DNA of 64,000 nucleotides, from the NCBI RefSeq assembly GCF_001514145.1, contig NZ_KQ948669.1:186001-250000 (forward strand), given 5' to 3'. Below are positions 15,812-25,016 of the stretch, in pieces. The notes under the pieces were generated by a model. The model was given only the letters and a program-made list of their open reading frames with translations. It searched no databases and was not told where the DNA came from. Both the position numbers and the translations under genes were made by a program. Every line of letters begins with the position of its first letter. The stretch's first letter is position 1. This DNA is from Streptomyces canus (lineage in GTDB: Bacteria; Actinomycetota; Actinomycetes; Streptomycetales; Streptomycetaceae).

Positions 15812-16999
15812 CTACCACCGCACCGGCAGGCTCCGCACTCCTCTGATCAGCATTCCCGGCAGCCACTCCCCGGCGGGCCCGGCGAGCGCGAGGGCCGGGG
15901 CCCGGTCCAGCAGGGTCCGGATCGCCGTGCGGGCCTCCAGGCGGGCCAGCGGGGCGCCCAGGCAGTAGTGGATGCCGTGACCGAAAGCGAGGTGGCCGCG
16001 GGGGTCGCGGCGGATGTCGAAGCGGTCCGGCGCCGGATAGCGGGAGTCGTCGCGGTCGGCCGCGCTCAGGCAGATCATCACCGGGTCGCCCTCGGCTATG
16101 GCCCGTCCCGCTATCTCCAGGGGCTCGGCGGCGAACCGGAACGTCGCATTCTCCACCGGGCCCTCATAGCGCAGCGTCTCCTCGACCGCGCCGTCGATCA
16201 GGCTCATGTCGGCGCGCAGGGCGGCGAGTTGGTCCGGATGGGTGAGCAGGGCGTGCACGCCGTTGGTGATGAGGTTGACCGTGGTCTCGTGGCCCGCGAT
16301 CAGCAGCAGGAAGGCCATGCCGCGCAGTTCCGACGGGGAGAGCCGGTCGCCGTCCTCGGCGGTGGTGCGGATGAGGTCGCCGAGCAGGTCGTCGCTCGGT
16401 CCGGCGCACCGCTTGTCCTCGATCAGCTCCGTCAGGTACTCGCCGAGACGCAGGACGGCGTCGTACGAACTCTCCGCGCTGGTGGGTGCCACGACCTCCG
16501 TGGACAGCTTCCGGAACTCCGCGCGGTCCATCTCGGGTACGCCGAGGAGCTCGCAGATGACGGTGATCGGCAGCGGGTAGGCGAGGGCCTGCACCAGGTC
16601 GGCGCGGCCGTGCGGCAGCATCGTCTCGAGGAGGTCGTCGGTGATCTCCTGGATCCTGGGCCGCAGTTGCTCGACCCGGCGCATGGTGAAGGCGCGGGAG
16701 ACGAGCCCACGCAGCCGGGTGTGCTCGGGCGGGTCACTGCCCAGCAGATGGCGGCCGATCAGCTCCTCGTCGTCGAACACCATGCCGATTCTGCGGCCGT
16801 CCTTGGACAGCCTCGGATCGGCGAGTGCCGCGCGCGCCTCCACGTGCCCGACGACGAGCCAGGTCGAGTAGCCGGCGTCGGAGCCGGGCGGTCGCACCCG
16901 GTGCACCGGGCCGAGGCCGCGCAACTCGGCGTACACGGGGTGCGGGTCGACACGGAACGCGTCGCCGTACTCCCCGAGATCGATCACTGCTTCGGTCAT
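15812..16999 (-). CDS. Cytochrome P450 (CYP107-like)
   Basis: This 395-residue soluble bacterial P450 has the I-helix oxygen-binding motif AGHETT, the K-helix EETLR, and the heme-ligand loop FGHGIHYCLGAPLARLE (Cys about 345). The overall pattern resembles CYP107-type enzymes that hydroxylate polyketides or xenobiotics; the substrate is unknown. ATG 16999 is preferred over the GTG five codons upstream because AGGGGGAG sits just before it. No ferredoxin or reductase gene is nearby. It lies 39 bp after the response-regulator gene on the same strand, so it may be the output gene of that two-component pair. Confidence 0.93.
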   Translation of the reverse strand: MTEAVIDLGEYGDAFRVDPHPVYAELRGLGPVHRVRPPGSDAGYSTWLVVGHVEARAALADPRLSKDGRRIGMVFDDEELIGRHLLGSDPPEHTRLRGLVSRAFTMRRVEQLRPRIQEITDDLLETMLPHGRADLVQALAYPLPITVICELLGVPEMDRAEFRKLSTEVVAPTSAESSYDAVLRLGEYLTELIEDKRCAGPSDDLLGDLIRTTAEDGDRLSPSELRGMAFLLLIAGHETTVNLITNGVHALLTHPDQLAALRADMSLIDGAVEETLRYEGPVENATFRFAAEPLEIAGRAIAEGDPVMICLSAADRDDSRYPAPDRFDIRRDPRGHLAFGHGIHYCLGAPLARLEARTAIRTLLDRAPALALAGPAGEWLPGMLIRGVRSLPVRW

Positions 17000-17038
17000 G
17001 GACTCCCCCTTCACACCGTCAACGCCCGGTGACCGCGT

Positions 17039-17728
17039 CTAGTGCCCGTCCGGCTCGGATTCCGCGGACTGTTCCAGCAGCCCCGCGTCGTACGCCAACA
17101 ACGCGATCTGCACCCGGTTGTTGAGGTCGAGCTTGGCCAGCACGCGGGAGACGTGGGTCTTGACCGTGGCGACGCTCATGTAGAGGGCGGCGGCGATCTC
17201 GGCGTTGGACAGGCCCTGGCCGACGGCGACGGCGACCTCGCGTTCGCGGTCGTTGAGGGCGGCGACGCGCTCACGCGCGCGTGCCCGTCGGGTGTCGGCG
17301 GCGGAGCCGACCGCGTGCTCCATCAGCTGGCGGGTGACAGTGGGCGACAGGACGGGGTCGCCGGCCGCGACCCTTCGTACGGCGGCGAGGATCTCGGCGG
17401 GCGGAGTGTCCTTGAGGACGAAACCGGCGGCGCCCGCACGCAGGGCGCGCAGGACCTGCTCGTCGGCGTGGAAGGTGGTCAGGACCACGACCTGGGGGGC
17501 GTCGGGGCGGCCGCGCAGCCGTTCCGTGGCCGTGAGGCCGTCCACGGAGGGCATTCTGATGTCCATGAGGACGACGTCCGGGCGGGTCCGGTCCACGACC
17601 GCCTCGACCTCGGTGCCGTCCGCCGCCTCTCCGACGATCTCGATGTCCTCGGCGCCGCCCATCATCAGGGACAGACCGGCCCGCACGAGGGGGTCGTCGT
17701 CGACGAGGAGCACTCTGATCACAGTCAT
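17039..17728 (-). CDS. NarL/FixJ-type response regulator
   Basis: This 229-residue regulator has an N-terminal receiver with acidic pocket DDD (10-12), phospho-acceptor Asp in VVLMDIRMP (about 56) and a Lys in LKDTPP. A C-terminal LuxR helix-turn-helix (about 160-222) follows, with LNDREREVAVAVGQGLSNAEIA. It should be phosphorylated by the histidine kinase encoded 79 bp upstream on the same strand and then bind DNA. It is followed by the P450 gene after 39 bp. Confidence 0.93.
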   Translation of the reverse strand: MTVIRVLLVDDDPLVRAGLSLMMGGAEDIEIVGEAADGTEVEAVVDRTRPDVVLMDIRMPSVDGLTATERLRGRPDAPQVVVLTTFHADEQVLRALRAGAAGFVLKDTPPAEILAAVRRVAAGDPVLSPTVTRQLMEHAVGSAADTRRARARERVAALNDREREVAVAVGQGLSNAEIAAALYMSVATVKTHVSRVLAKLDLNNRVQIALLAYDAGLLEQSAESEPDGH

Positions 17729-17807
17729 GGGCCTACGTAATCACGGGGAGGCAGAGTCCAATCACCCTTGTGGCCGGGCGAGTTGCCGTATTGACGACCA
17801 GGCGACG

Positions 17808-19058
17808 TCACCCCCACGGCAGCCACGCCCGTACCCCGAACGCCCCGTCCTGCTCCGCCCCGTACTCCAGCCGGCCACCGGCGAGCGTGGCGCGCTCAGT
17901 GAGGCCGATCAGGCCCTGTCCCGAGCCGGGGACGTGCGGCACCTCACCCTCGGGCGCGGGGTTCCGCACGGTCACGACGAGGCCCTCGCCCGGGCCGCCG
18001 GTAACGGTGACCGTGACCTCCGTGCCCGGGGCGTGCTTGCGGGCGTTGGTGAGGCTCTCCTGGGCGATGCGGTAGGCGGTGCGGCCCACGGACGCGGGCA
18101 CGGCGACGGGGTCGGCCACGCGACTGTCGAGGATGACCTTCATGCCGGCCTCGCGGGACTCGGCGACCAGTGTGTCCAGCGCGGCGAGGGTCGGCTGGGG
18201 CCGGCCGGTGTCGTCGTGGTCCGCCGCCCGCAGCACCCCGATGATCTCCCTGAGATCCTGGAGCGCCTCGTGCGCGCTCTCCCGGATCACACCGGCCGCC
18301 CTCGCGACCTCCTCCTGGGGCGCGTCCGGCCGGAACTCCAGGGCACCCGCGTGGACGCTCAGCAGCGTCAGCCGGTGCGCGAGGACGTCGTGCATCTCGC
18401 GCGCGATGGCCTCGCGGGCGAGCCGCTGCGCCTGTTCGGCCCGCAGTCGCGCCTCGGTCTCGGCGCGCCGGGCGCGGTCACGCAGGCTGAACATGAGCTG
18501 GCGTTTGGCCCGTACGAGCAGGCCCCAGCCGACGATCGCGGCGATCAGCACCACTGAGAGGACGACCGAGACGAGATACGGCAGGTCCGCGTCGGGCCGC
18601 AGCCGGTAGGTGAGTGGGACCACGGCGATGTTGATGCCGCCCGCCCAGGCGACGTAACGGAAGGGGCGGTGTACGGCGAGGGTGAAGACGGCGATCATGC
18701 AGGCACCGCCGGCGGTGTCCGAGAGCACCCCGAGCGGGATCGTGGCCAGGGCGAGGCCGAGCGGCCAGCGGCGGCGCAGCCACACGGCGGCGCAGGCCAG
18801 CGCGCCGAGCAGCTGGTCGAGGGTGGCCGCGGTGTGCGACACATGGGGATTGTTGCCCACCGCGTCCGCGGCGATCATGCCGATCAGGACGGCCAGGAGG
18901 AAGCAGGAGAAGTCGACGATCCAGTCGCGCGCGGTACGCCGTGGCCGCCGTCCGGGCCGCACGGCGGACGGGTCGAACTCGTGGATCACCGCGGACGGCA
19001 GCAACCAGCGTCGGCCGGGGAAGGCCGGAGGTTCGGGAACCGTCTTGTCACCGCTCAC
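17808..19058 (-). CDS. Two-component sensor histidine kinase (HisKA_3/NarX-type)
   Basis: This 416-residue membrane kinase has several hydrophobic helices (about 47-65, 80-135, 140-182) forming the sensor, a coiled stretch (about 185-215), and a HisKA_3 dimerisation domain with the phospho-acceptor His in REMHDVLAHRL (about 223). The ATPase domain has QESLTNARKHA (N-box) and GQGLIGL (G-box). The GTG at 19058 is chosen because upstream sequence reads as non-coding. It pairs with the NarL-type regulator downstream. The signal is unknown; the sensor has little outer sequence, as in intramembrane-sensing kinases. Confidence 0.9.
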   Translation of the reverse strand: MSGDKTVPEPPAFPGRRWLLPSAVIHEFDPSAVRPGRRPRRTARDWIVDFSCFLLAVLIGMIAADAVGNNPHVSHTAATLDQLLGALACAAVWLRRRWPLGLALATIPLGVLSDTAGGACMIAVFTLAVHRPFRYVAWAGGINIAVVPLTYRLRPDADLPYLVSVVLSVVLIAAIVGWGLLVRAKRQLMFSLRDRARRAETEARLRAEQAQRLAREAIAREMHDVLAHRLTLLSVHAGALEFRPDAPQEEVARAAGVIRESAHEALQDLREIIGVLRAADHDDTGRPQPTLAALDTLVAESREAGMKVILDSRVADPVAVPASVGRTAYRIAQESLTNARKHAPGTEVTVTVTGGPGEGLVVTVRNPAPEGEVPHVPGSGQGLIGLTERATLAGGRLEYGAEQDGAFGVRAWLPWG

Positions 19059-19236
19059 GGTCGACAAATCTACGCAGCGCGGGCCCGCCGCACCCGTCCG
19101 TGGACGGCATCCGCGACCAAAGTCGCGACACCGCAGACTTTCGGCGCGGGCGGCCGCGTGGTTCCGATGCTTTCGTGGGAGGAGGCTCGCCCCGCGGCCG
19201 ATGTCCGTGGGGGGTCCGCGGGGCGAGGGTCCATCC

Positions 19237-19437
19237 ATGAAGCAACTGCTGGAACTGCTCGGTTTTCTCGCGCTGGTGCAGGGCGGGACGGGCCTGCTGC
19301 ACGAGTTCACCGACTGGCACGTCGGCCTCGTCCAGCGCATCGGTTTCCTCGACGGCTACGAGGTCTACGCGAGTGTCGCCCTGATCGTGCTGGCGTTCGC
19401 GCTGTTCGCCGCCGCCGAGAGCCGGAGGTCCGGCTGA
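19237..19437 (+). CDS. Small two-helix membrane protein
   Basis: This 66-residue protein begins MKQLLELLGFLALVQGG and has two hydrophobic helices (about 4-20 and 42-62) joined by a turn containing HEFTDWHVG. The C-terminus is basic. ATG 19237 follows a GCGAGGG ribosome site. Similar short membrane proteins occur widely in Streptomyces without assigned function. It is divergent from the histidine kinase gene. Confidence 0.6.
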   Translation: MKQLLELLGFLALVQGGTGLLHEFTDWHVGLVQRIGFLDGYEVYASVALIVLAFALFAAAESRRSG

Positions 19438-19491
19438 ACACCGCCGGACCTCCGGCCGGTCGCACTGTTCTCCGGGCTGCCGGGTGGGGGC

Positions 19492-19878
19492 TCAGCAGCC
19501 GTAGTCGACCAGGTCGAACGTGTCGTAGTGGTCGGCCGTGTAGTAGTCCTCCTGGGTCTTCTCACCGGTGACGATCCGGCGAGCTCCGCGCGTGGAGGAT
19601 CCGGGCGTGATGACCGTGTACTCGTGGTAGTAGCCGGTCGACCGGCTCGGCAGGACGCCTTCGCGGTTCTGGAAGACGACGCCGTCCTGTGAGTAGGGGT
19701 AGGGGCCGCCCTGCTCGATGAGGTCCAGGGTGTCGTACGCCTGGGAGGGCAGGTCGCTGTAGCAGATGCTGCCGACCGCGGCGGCCGCCGGGGTGGCGGT
19801 GACGGCGCCGCCGACGAGGAGAGCGGACAGGACGGCGGCAGCCGCGCCGATACGAGTGATCCGTGGGGGGAATCTCAT
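19492..19878 (-). CDS. Secreted guanyl-specific ribonuclease (RNase Sa-like)
   Basis: This is a 128-residue preprotein with a signal peptide to about residue 34 (TPAAAA) and a mature domain of about 94 residues, the size of RNase Sa. It keeps PYSQDGVVFQNRE (base-recognition loop), the general base Glu in GYYHEYTV (about 86), the arginines in STRGARRI (about 97 and 101), the general acid His in TADHYDTF (about 117), and the two cysteines (39 and 128) that form the single disulfide in RNase Sa. It should cleave RNA after guanosine outside the cell. No barstar-like inhibitor gene is seen next to it; secretion may make one unnecessary. Confidence 0.92.
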   Translation of the reverse strand: MRFPPRITRIGAAAAVLSALLVGGAVTATPAAAAVGSICYSDLPSQAYDTLDLIEQGGPYPYSQDGVVFQNREGVLPSRSTGYYHEYTVITPGSSTRGARRIVTGEKTQEDYYTADHYDTFDLVDYGC

Positions 19879-20010
19879 GCCCTCATGATGACGCGCGTAG
19901 ACAGTGGCATGTCAATGACAACTCTGGAGAATTTCCCGTCAAGTCCGATGAGTTTTCAGGAAGTTAACCTGCCGCCCGGAGTCTTCACGCGAGCCGGGGC
20001 ACGGCATGGA

Positions 20011-20469
20011 TCAGGGCTTGCTGCGGAGGTTCTCGATCCGTTGGGCGAAACCGTGGAACGAGCTCTGAACGTCCATCACTTCGGTGAGGCTGGTTCCCGC
20101 CTTGCCGGACTTGGCGTTGCGCACGCAGCGCGAAGCGGCCGTGTCGAGCCGGTCGAGCGCCTCCTTCCAACGGGTCTGGGCAATGTCGTCCGGCACTGCG
20201 CCGTAGGCCCTCGCCGCCTTCACGTCGTCGAGCACCTGACTGCACTGTGAAGCGACGGTGGAGTCCGAGCCGATCGGATCGCTCACCTGAATCAGTGTGG
20301 TCACATCCTTGGCTATGGCGGTCATGTGCTTCTGACCGCCCTTCTCGGACCAGCTCTCCAAGGTCTCCTCGTCGTCGGAGCAGCTTGCCAGCGTGGTGAG
20401 CAGCAGGGCCGCGCCGGTCGAGACGAGAACACCTCGTACGACGGGACGCGCGCTGACCGACAGGTTCAT
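20011..20469 (-). CDS. Small lipoprotein of unknown function
   Basis: This 152-residue protein starts at the ATG at 20469 (upstream GAGGG site) and carries a lipoprotein signal ending in the lipobox LASC followed by SDDEET. The exported part is helical, with two cysteines (SQCSQVL and SRCVRNAK) that may form a disulfide. It has no recognised domain. It stands alone, divergent from the SDR gene. Confidence 0.65.
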   Translation of the reverse strand: MNLSVSARPVVRGVLVSTGAALLLTTLASCSDDEETLESWSEKGGQKHMTAIAKDVTTLIQVSDPIGSDSTVASQCSQVLDDVKAARAYGAVPDDIAQTRWKEALDRLDTAASRCVRNAKSGKAGTSLTEVMDVQSSFHGFAQRIENLRSKP

Positions 20470-20630
20470 GGGATGCACCCTCTTCTTCGCGTGGGAATGA
20501 TCCATGCTCTCGAGCCACAGCCCTGGATGCGTCGGGGGAATTACTGACTCCTCTACGTAGGCCGTCATCGCTGAGGTCGGTGTCCGAGCGCCGCCAGCGA
20601 TTCCGGGCCCGCGCCGGTGGGATGGGTGTC

Positions 20631-21377
20631 ATGACAACGACTTACGGAACTCTGAACGGCAAGGTCGCGCTCGTCACCGGCGGCAGCCGGGGGATCGGTG
20701 CGGCAACCGCGGTGCGGCTGGCGCGGGAGGGCGCGGATGTGGCCGTGACGTATGTGGACGCCAAGGAGGCGGCCTCGGACGTCGTACGGCGGGTCGAGGC
20801 GCTGGGGCGGCGGGCCGTCGCCCTGCGGGCGGACTCCGCGGACGCGGAGGAGGCGGCGGGGGCGGTTCTCCGTACGGCGGAGGCGCTCGGTGGGCTGGAC
20901 GTGCTGGTGAACAACGCGGGCGTGGGGGTGCTCGGTCCGCTGGGCGAACTGTCGCTCGCGGAGGTCGACCGGGTGCTGGCCGTCAACGTGCGCGGAGTGT
21001 TCCTGGCCTCTCAGGCGGCGGCCGCGCGGCTGCGGGACGGGGGGCGCATCATCACGATCGGCAGCTGCATGACCCAGCGGGTGCCGGGTCCCGGCGGGAC
21101 CCTGTATGCGACGAGCAAGTCGGCGCTGACCGGACTGACCAAGGCCCTCGCGCGCGAGCTGGGACCACGGGGGATCACGGCGAACATCGTGCACCCCGGG
21201 CCCACGCACACCGACATGAACCCGGCGGACGGTCCGTTCGCCGCAGGGCAGGCCGCGATGACCGCGGTGGGGCGGTTCGGGACGGCGGAGGAAGTGGCGT
21301 CGATGGTGGCGTATCTGGCGGACGCGGCGTACGTCACCGGTGCCGAGTTCTCGGTGGACGGGGGGCACGCGGCGTGA
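20631..21377 (+). CDS. SDR-family oxidoreductase (3-oxoacyl-ACP reductase-like)
   Basis: This 248-residue short-chain dehydrogenase has the NAD(P) motif TGGSRGIG (about 15-22), NNAG (about 93), a catalytic Ser in TIGSCM (about 144), and YxxxK in YATSKSALTGL. It is FabG-like in length and ends SVDGGHAA. The YVDAKE loop after beta-2 suggests NADPH or NADH cannot be decided by eye. It may reduce a small ketone or act in lipid metabolism. An ATG at 20622 is a possible alternative start. A strong hairpin follows the gene. Confidence 0.85.
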   Translation: MTTTYGTLNGKVALVTGGSRGIGAATAVRLAREGADVAVTYVDAKEAASDVVRRVEALGRRAVALRADSADAEEAAGAVLRTAEALGGLDVLVNNAGVGVLGPLGELSLAEVDRVLAVNVRGVFLASQAAAARLRDGGRIITIGSCMTQRVPGPGGTLYATSKSALTGLTKALARELGPRGITANIVHPGPTHTDMNPADGPFAAGQAAMTAVGRFGTAEEVASMVAYLADAAYVTGAEFSVDGGHAA

Positions 21378-21416
21378 GGTAGCCGCATCTCCTTCTCGCC
21401 CCCGCGGACACCTACC

Positions 21417-21449
21417 GTGCGCCCCGGGGGCGTTATCCCCGGGGCGCAC
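21417..21449. terminator. Bidirectional terminator between SDR and alc genes
   Basis: Two perfect 13-base arms (21417-21429 and 21437-21449, GTGCGCCCCGGGG and its complement) flank a 7-base loop GCGTTAT. The hairpin lies between convergent stops at 21377 and 21453, so it can end both transcripts. Confidence 0.8.
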
Positions 21450-21452
21450 GCC

Positions 21453-22574
21453 TCAGCCGCCCAGCTCCTGGTGCTTCGCCGACAGCGCCGCCGCGCCGCC
21501 CTCAGTCAGCGAGCCGAACAGCCGCAGCCGCGAGATCCCCCCGTCCGGGAAGATGTCCACGCGCGCGTGCGTGCCCACCGCCGGCGTCGGCAGCACGAAG
21601 CGGTGGTTGGTGTCGGGCTGGAGGCGCGTGCGCGGGAGGATCTCCCGCCAGTCGCCGTCCTCGCCGTCACGGACCGACACCGATGCCCAGCCCGCGCTGT
21701 TCCCCTTCAGATACGCCGTGTCGATCTCGATCGCGCGGATCCAGGACTGGGCCACCAGCCGGTAGCGGATCCAGTCGTTCCCCTGGTCACGACGGCGTCG
21801 GGTCTCCCAGCCGTCGTCCATCTTGCGGGAGCGTCCCGGCTGGATGGTGTTCGACGCCGGCGAGTAGAAGAGGTTCGACGCGTCCTCCGCCTGGCCGCCG
21901 TTCTCCAGGGCGACCACGTCGAAGGTGCCGAGGATCTCCAGCCACGCCGGGTCCGGCACGACCTCGCCGTACACGCGCAGGCGGGCGATGCCACCGTCGG
22001 GGTGCTGGTTGACCCGCAGGTGCGTGAAGCGCTGTTCCAGCGACACGGAGAAGCCGTTCGCCGCATGGCCGCCGACCGGCGTCCGCGGAACGAGCGTCGT
22101 CCACTTCACGTCGTCGCCCAGCAGTTCCCCGGGGGACGGGGAGCCTGCCACGGAGGTGCCTTCGACCGACACCGCCTGCGGGTAGTTGCCGCGGAAGTGT
22201 GCCGTGTCGACCACGATTCCCCGGACGACCCCGGGCGCGCCCAGGCGTACCAGCGCCCAGTCGTGGTCCTCGGCCGTCGGCCAAGGGTGTTCGGCCGAGG
22301 CGCCCCGGCGGCGCCGCGTCTCCCAGCCGTCCATGATCTTGCCCTTGTGCCCGAAGTGCTCGGGGTCGAACTCGGCCCGCCCGGGCACCAGCAGGTTCTC
22401 ACGCTGGGCGAAGAACTCGTCGTTGGCGGCGATGACTCCGGCGCCGAGCGTCCGTGCGGCGAGGTTGGCGTACTGGGTGAAGGGGAAGTCGGCGGTGCGG
22501 TAGTCCGCGTACGGGTCACCGCCGCCGTACGGGTTCGCGTCGCCGGTGAAGCTGGGAATCGCCGTCACGTACAT
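21453..22574 (-). CDS. alc: Allantoicase
   Basis: This 373-residue enzyme consists of two repeated allantoicase beta-sandwich units. Each has the pattern KIMDGWETRRRR (near 80, and again near 245 as RKMDDGWETRRRR) and DTAHFRGNYP / DTAYLKGNSAG. It should hydrolyse allantoate to ureidoglycolate and urea in the cytoplasm. The start MYVTAIPSFTG follows GAAAGG. It lies 31 bp after allB on the same strand, forming an allB-alc operon. Glyoxylate from ureidoglycolate would feed malate synthase (aceB) in this window. Confidence 0.92.
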   Translation of the reverse strand: MYVTAIPSFTGDANPYGGGDPYADYRTADFPFTQYANLAARTLGAGVIAANDEFFAQRENLLVPGRAEFDPEHFGHKGKIMDGWETRRRRGASAEHPWPTAEDHDWALVRLGAPGVVRGIVVDTAHFRGNYPQAVSVEGTSVAGSPSPGELLGDDVKWTTLVPRTPVGGHAANGFSVSLEQRFTHLRVNQHPDGGIARLRVYGEVVPDPAWLEILGTFDVVALENGGQAEDASNLFYSPASNTIQPGRSRKMDDGWETRRRRDQGNDWIRYRLVAQSWIRAIEIDTAYLKGNSAGWASVSVRDGEDGDWREILPRTRLQPDTNHRFVLPTPAVGTHARVDIFPDGGISRLRLFGSLTEGGAAALSAKHQELGG

Positions 22575-22605
22575 GTGCCTTTCTGGAGTGGGCCGTGCGG
22601 GTGGA

Positions 22606-23943
22606 TCAGGGCGTACGGGTGAGCAGTCGGCCCTTGGGAGCCGTGAACTGGCCGTCCACCACGATGCGTTCGCCGCGCAGCCAGGTCGACTTCACGACGC
22701 CGTACAGGGTCTTGCCGGCGTACGCCGTGACACGGTTGCGGTGCTGGAGGGCCGCCGGGTCCACGGTGAAGGTCTCGTCGGGCGCGAGGACCGCGAAGTC
22801 GGCGTCGCGGCCGGCCTCGATGGCGCCCTTGCGGTCCAGGCCGACCAGTTGGGACGTCCGCGCGGACATCCAGCGGACCACGTCCTCCAGCGAGTGACCG
22901 CGCCCCCGGGCCTCCGTCCAGACCGCCGCCAGACTCAGTTGAAGGCCCGAGATGCCGCCCCACGCGGTGGCGAAGTCGTCCGTCTTCAGGTCGGCCGTGG
23001 ACGGCGAGTGGTCGGTGACCACGCAGTCGATGGTGCCGTCGGCCAGCGCCTGCCAGAGCAGGTCCTGGTTGGCGGACTCACGGATGGGCGGGCAGCACTT
23101 GAACTCGCTGGCGCCGTCCGGGACTTCCTCGGCGGTGAGGGTGAGGTAGTGCGGGCAGGTCTCGACCGTGATGCGGACGCCCTCCGCCTTGGCCCGGGCA
23201 ATGAGCGGCAGGGCGTCGGACGACGACAGGTGGAGCACGTGCACGCGCGCGTCCAGCCGCTTCGCCTGGGCGATGAGCTGGGCGATCGCCGTGTCCTCGG
23301 CGTCGCGCGGGCGGGACGCCAGGAAGTCCGCGTACCTCGGACCGGCCTGCTGCGGGGCGGCCTCCAGGTGGTGCGGGTCCTCGGCGTGCACGATCAACAG
23401 GCCGCCGAAGGAGGCGATCTCGGCCAGGGAACGGGCGAGTCCGTCCTGGTCGAGATGGGGGAACTCGTCCACGCCCGACGGGGACAGGAACGCCTTGAAG
23501 CCGAAGACACCGGACTCGTGCAGCGGACGCAGGTCCTTGACGTTGTCGGGCAGGGCGCCACCCCAGAAGCCGACGTCGATGTGGGCCTTGTCGGCGGCGA
23601 CCTCCTGCTTGGTACGGAGGTGGTCGACCGTCGTCGTGGGCGGCAGGGAGTTGAGCGGCATGTCGACGAGGGTGGTGATGCCGCCGGCCGCCGCGGCGCG
23701 TGTGGCGGTCCAGAAGCCCTCCCACTCGGTGCGGCCGGGGTCGTTGACGTGCACATGGGTGTCGACGAGGCCGGGCAGCAGGACGTCGTCGCCGAGGTCC
23801 TCGACGCGGACACCCGACGGCACTTCAGCGTCGTACGGCAGTACGGCCGTGATCCTCCCGCCGGCGACCGCGACCGACGCGGCCCGCGTCCCCTCGGGTG
23901 TGATGACGCGCGTGGAGCGCAGCACCAGTTCAGTGTCGGACAC
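22606..23943 (-). CDS. allB: Allantoinase
   Basis: This 445-residue cyclic amidohydrolase has metal ligands in DTHVHVNDPG (about 62-71), the Lys of the carboxylated-lysine position in GFKAFLS (about 150), HAED (about 190), HLSS (about 245) and VTDHSP with the last Asp (about 312). It opens allantoin to allantoate. The GTG start at 23943 follows AGAGAGGGG. It leads the allB-alc operon and is preceded by two TTCC-N7-GGAA-type sites, which the divergent IclR regulator probably binds. Confidence 0.94.
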   Translation of the reverse strand: MSDTELVLRSTRVITPEGTRAASVAVAGGRITAVLPYDAEVPSGVRVEDLGDDVLLPGLVDTHVHVNDPGRTEWEGFWTATRAAAAGGITTLVDMPLNSLPPTTTVDHLRTKQEVAADKAHIDVGFWGGALPDNVKDLRPLHESGVFGFKAFLSPSGVDEFPHLDQDGLARSLAEIASFGGLLIVHAEDPHHLEAAPQQAGPRYADFLASRPRDAEDTAIAQLIAQAKRLDARVHVLHLSSSDALPLIARAKAEGVRITVETCPHYLTLTAEEVPDGASEFKCCPPIRESANQDLLWQALADGTIDCVVTDHSPSTADLKTDDFATAWGGISGLQLSLAAVWTEARGRGHSLEDVVRWMSARTSQLVGLDRKGAIEAGRDADFAVLAPDETFTVDPAALQHRNRVTAYAGKTLYGVVKSTWLRGERIVVDGQFTAPKGRLLTRTP

Positions 23944-23969
23944 CCGGACCCCTCTCTGCCGCCGTTAAC

Positions 23970-24005
23970 TTCCGCGTAACGGAATTCAACTTTCTGTTGA
24001 AGGAG
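23970..24005 (-). promoter_or_regulatory. Tandem operator candidate before allB
   Basis: TTCCGCGTAACGGAA (23970-23984) fits TTCC-N7-GGAA. A degenerate copy TTTCTGTTGAAGGAG starts 21 bp later at 23991. The same pair layout occurs before the IclR gene and aceB. A separate inverted repeat TTCAAC-TTTCT-GTTGAA overlaps at 23985-24001. Confidence 0.55.
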
Positions 24006-24077
24006 TCTTCACTCCCGGTCGAGCGCCGTCAAGGGCACACTTCCCCACACTGCACCCTGCGCCGACCCCCTGGATTT

Positions 24078-24113
24078 TTCCACCAAGCGGAATTAGGATT
24101 CCAGCAAGCAGAA
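24078..24113 (+). promoter_or_regulatory. Tandem operator candidate before the IclR regulator gene
   Basis: TTCCACCAAGCGGAA (24078-24092) and TTCCAGCAAGCAGAA (24099-24113) are near-identical 15-mers whose starts are 21 bp apart, two helical turns. They lie about 95-130 bp upstream of the IclR start codon and suggest autoregulation. Confidence 0.6.
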
Positions 24114-24206
24114 CGTAGCCATCCACCAGCAGGGAGTCAACCGACTGCCGGGTAGGCTTCTGCCCTCCTGCCCAGACCCGAAAGGCAGCTCCGAAAGGAA
24201 CGCGCC

Positions 24207-25001
24207 GTGCCGACGTCCAGCGCCAGCACCACCGACTCCGCCAAGTCCGCCGGCGGCGGGGTCCAGTCCCTCGAGCGCGCCTTCGATCTGCTGGAGCGGA
24301 TGGCGGACGCGGGCGGAGAAGTCGGACTGAGCGAACTGTCCGCGAGCAGCGGGCTGCCGTTGCCCACCATCCACCGCCTGATGCGGACGCTCGTGTCCTG
24401 CGGATACGTCCGCCAGCAGGCCAACCGGCGCTACGCCCTCGGCCCGCGCCTGATCCGCCTCGGCGAGTCGGCCTCCCGGCTGCTCGGCACCTGGGCCCGC
24501 CCCTACCTCGCCCGCCTGGTCGAGGAGACCGGCGAGACGGCCAACATGGCGCTGCTCGACGGGGACGAGATCGTCTACGTCGCCCAGGTGCCCTCGAAGC
24601 ACTCGATGCGCATGTTCACCGAGGTCGGCCGGCGCGTCCTGCCGCACTCCACGGGCGTCGGCAAGGCCCTGCTCGCCCACACCCCCGACGACGAGGTCCG
24701 CGCCCTTCTCTCCAGGACCGGCATGCCGGCCGCGACGGAGAAGACGATCACCACGCCGGACGGTTTCCTCGCGGCCCTCGAGGACGTGCGCGGCCAGGGC
24801 TACGCGGTCGACGACAACGAACAGGAGATCGGCGTCCGCTGCCTCGCGGTCTCGGTGCCCAACTCCCCCACCGCCGCCGCCATTTCGATCTCCGGACCGG
24901 CGGGGCGGGTCACGGAGGCGGCCACGGAGAAGATCGTCCCGGTACTCCAGCAGGTCGCCTCGGAACTGTCGGAGGCGCTGGCCAGCCAGAACCCGGGGTG
25001 A
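24207..25001 (+). CDS. IclR-family regulator of allantoin use (AllR-like)
   Basis: This 264-residue IclR protein has an N-terminal winged helix (about 17-80; GLPLPTIHRLMRTLVSCGYV) and a C-terminal IclR effector domain (about 95-255) with HSTGVGKALLA and GVRCLAVSVPN. Its place, divergent from allB-alc and just before aceB, matches the AllR repressor known from S. coelicolor. AllR represses allantoin genes and responds to allantoate or glyoxylate pathway intermediates. Start is GTG at 24207. Paired 15-bp motifs before this gene, allB and aceB are its likely operators. Confidence 0.9.
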   Translation: MPTSSASTTDSAKSAGGGVQSLERAFDLLERMADAGGEVGLSELSASSGLPLPTIHRLMRTLVSCGYVRQQANRRYALGPRLIRLGESASRLLGTWARPYLARLVEETGETANMALLDGDEIVYVAQVPSKHSMRMFTEVGRRVLPHSTGVGKALLAHTPDDEVRALLSRTGMPAATEKTITTPDGFLAALEDVRGQGYAVDDNEQEIGVRCLAVSVPNSPTAAAISISGPAGRVTEAATEKIVPVLQQVASELSEALASQNPG

Positions 25002-25016
25002 CGACCCCGCACCGGC

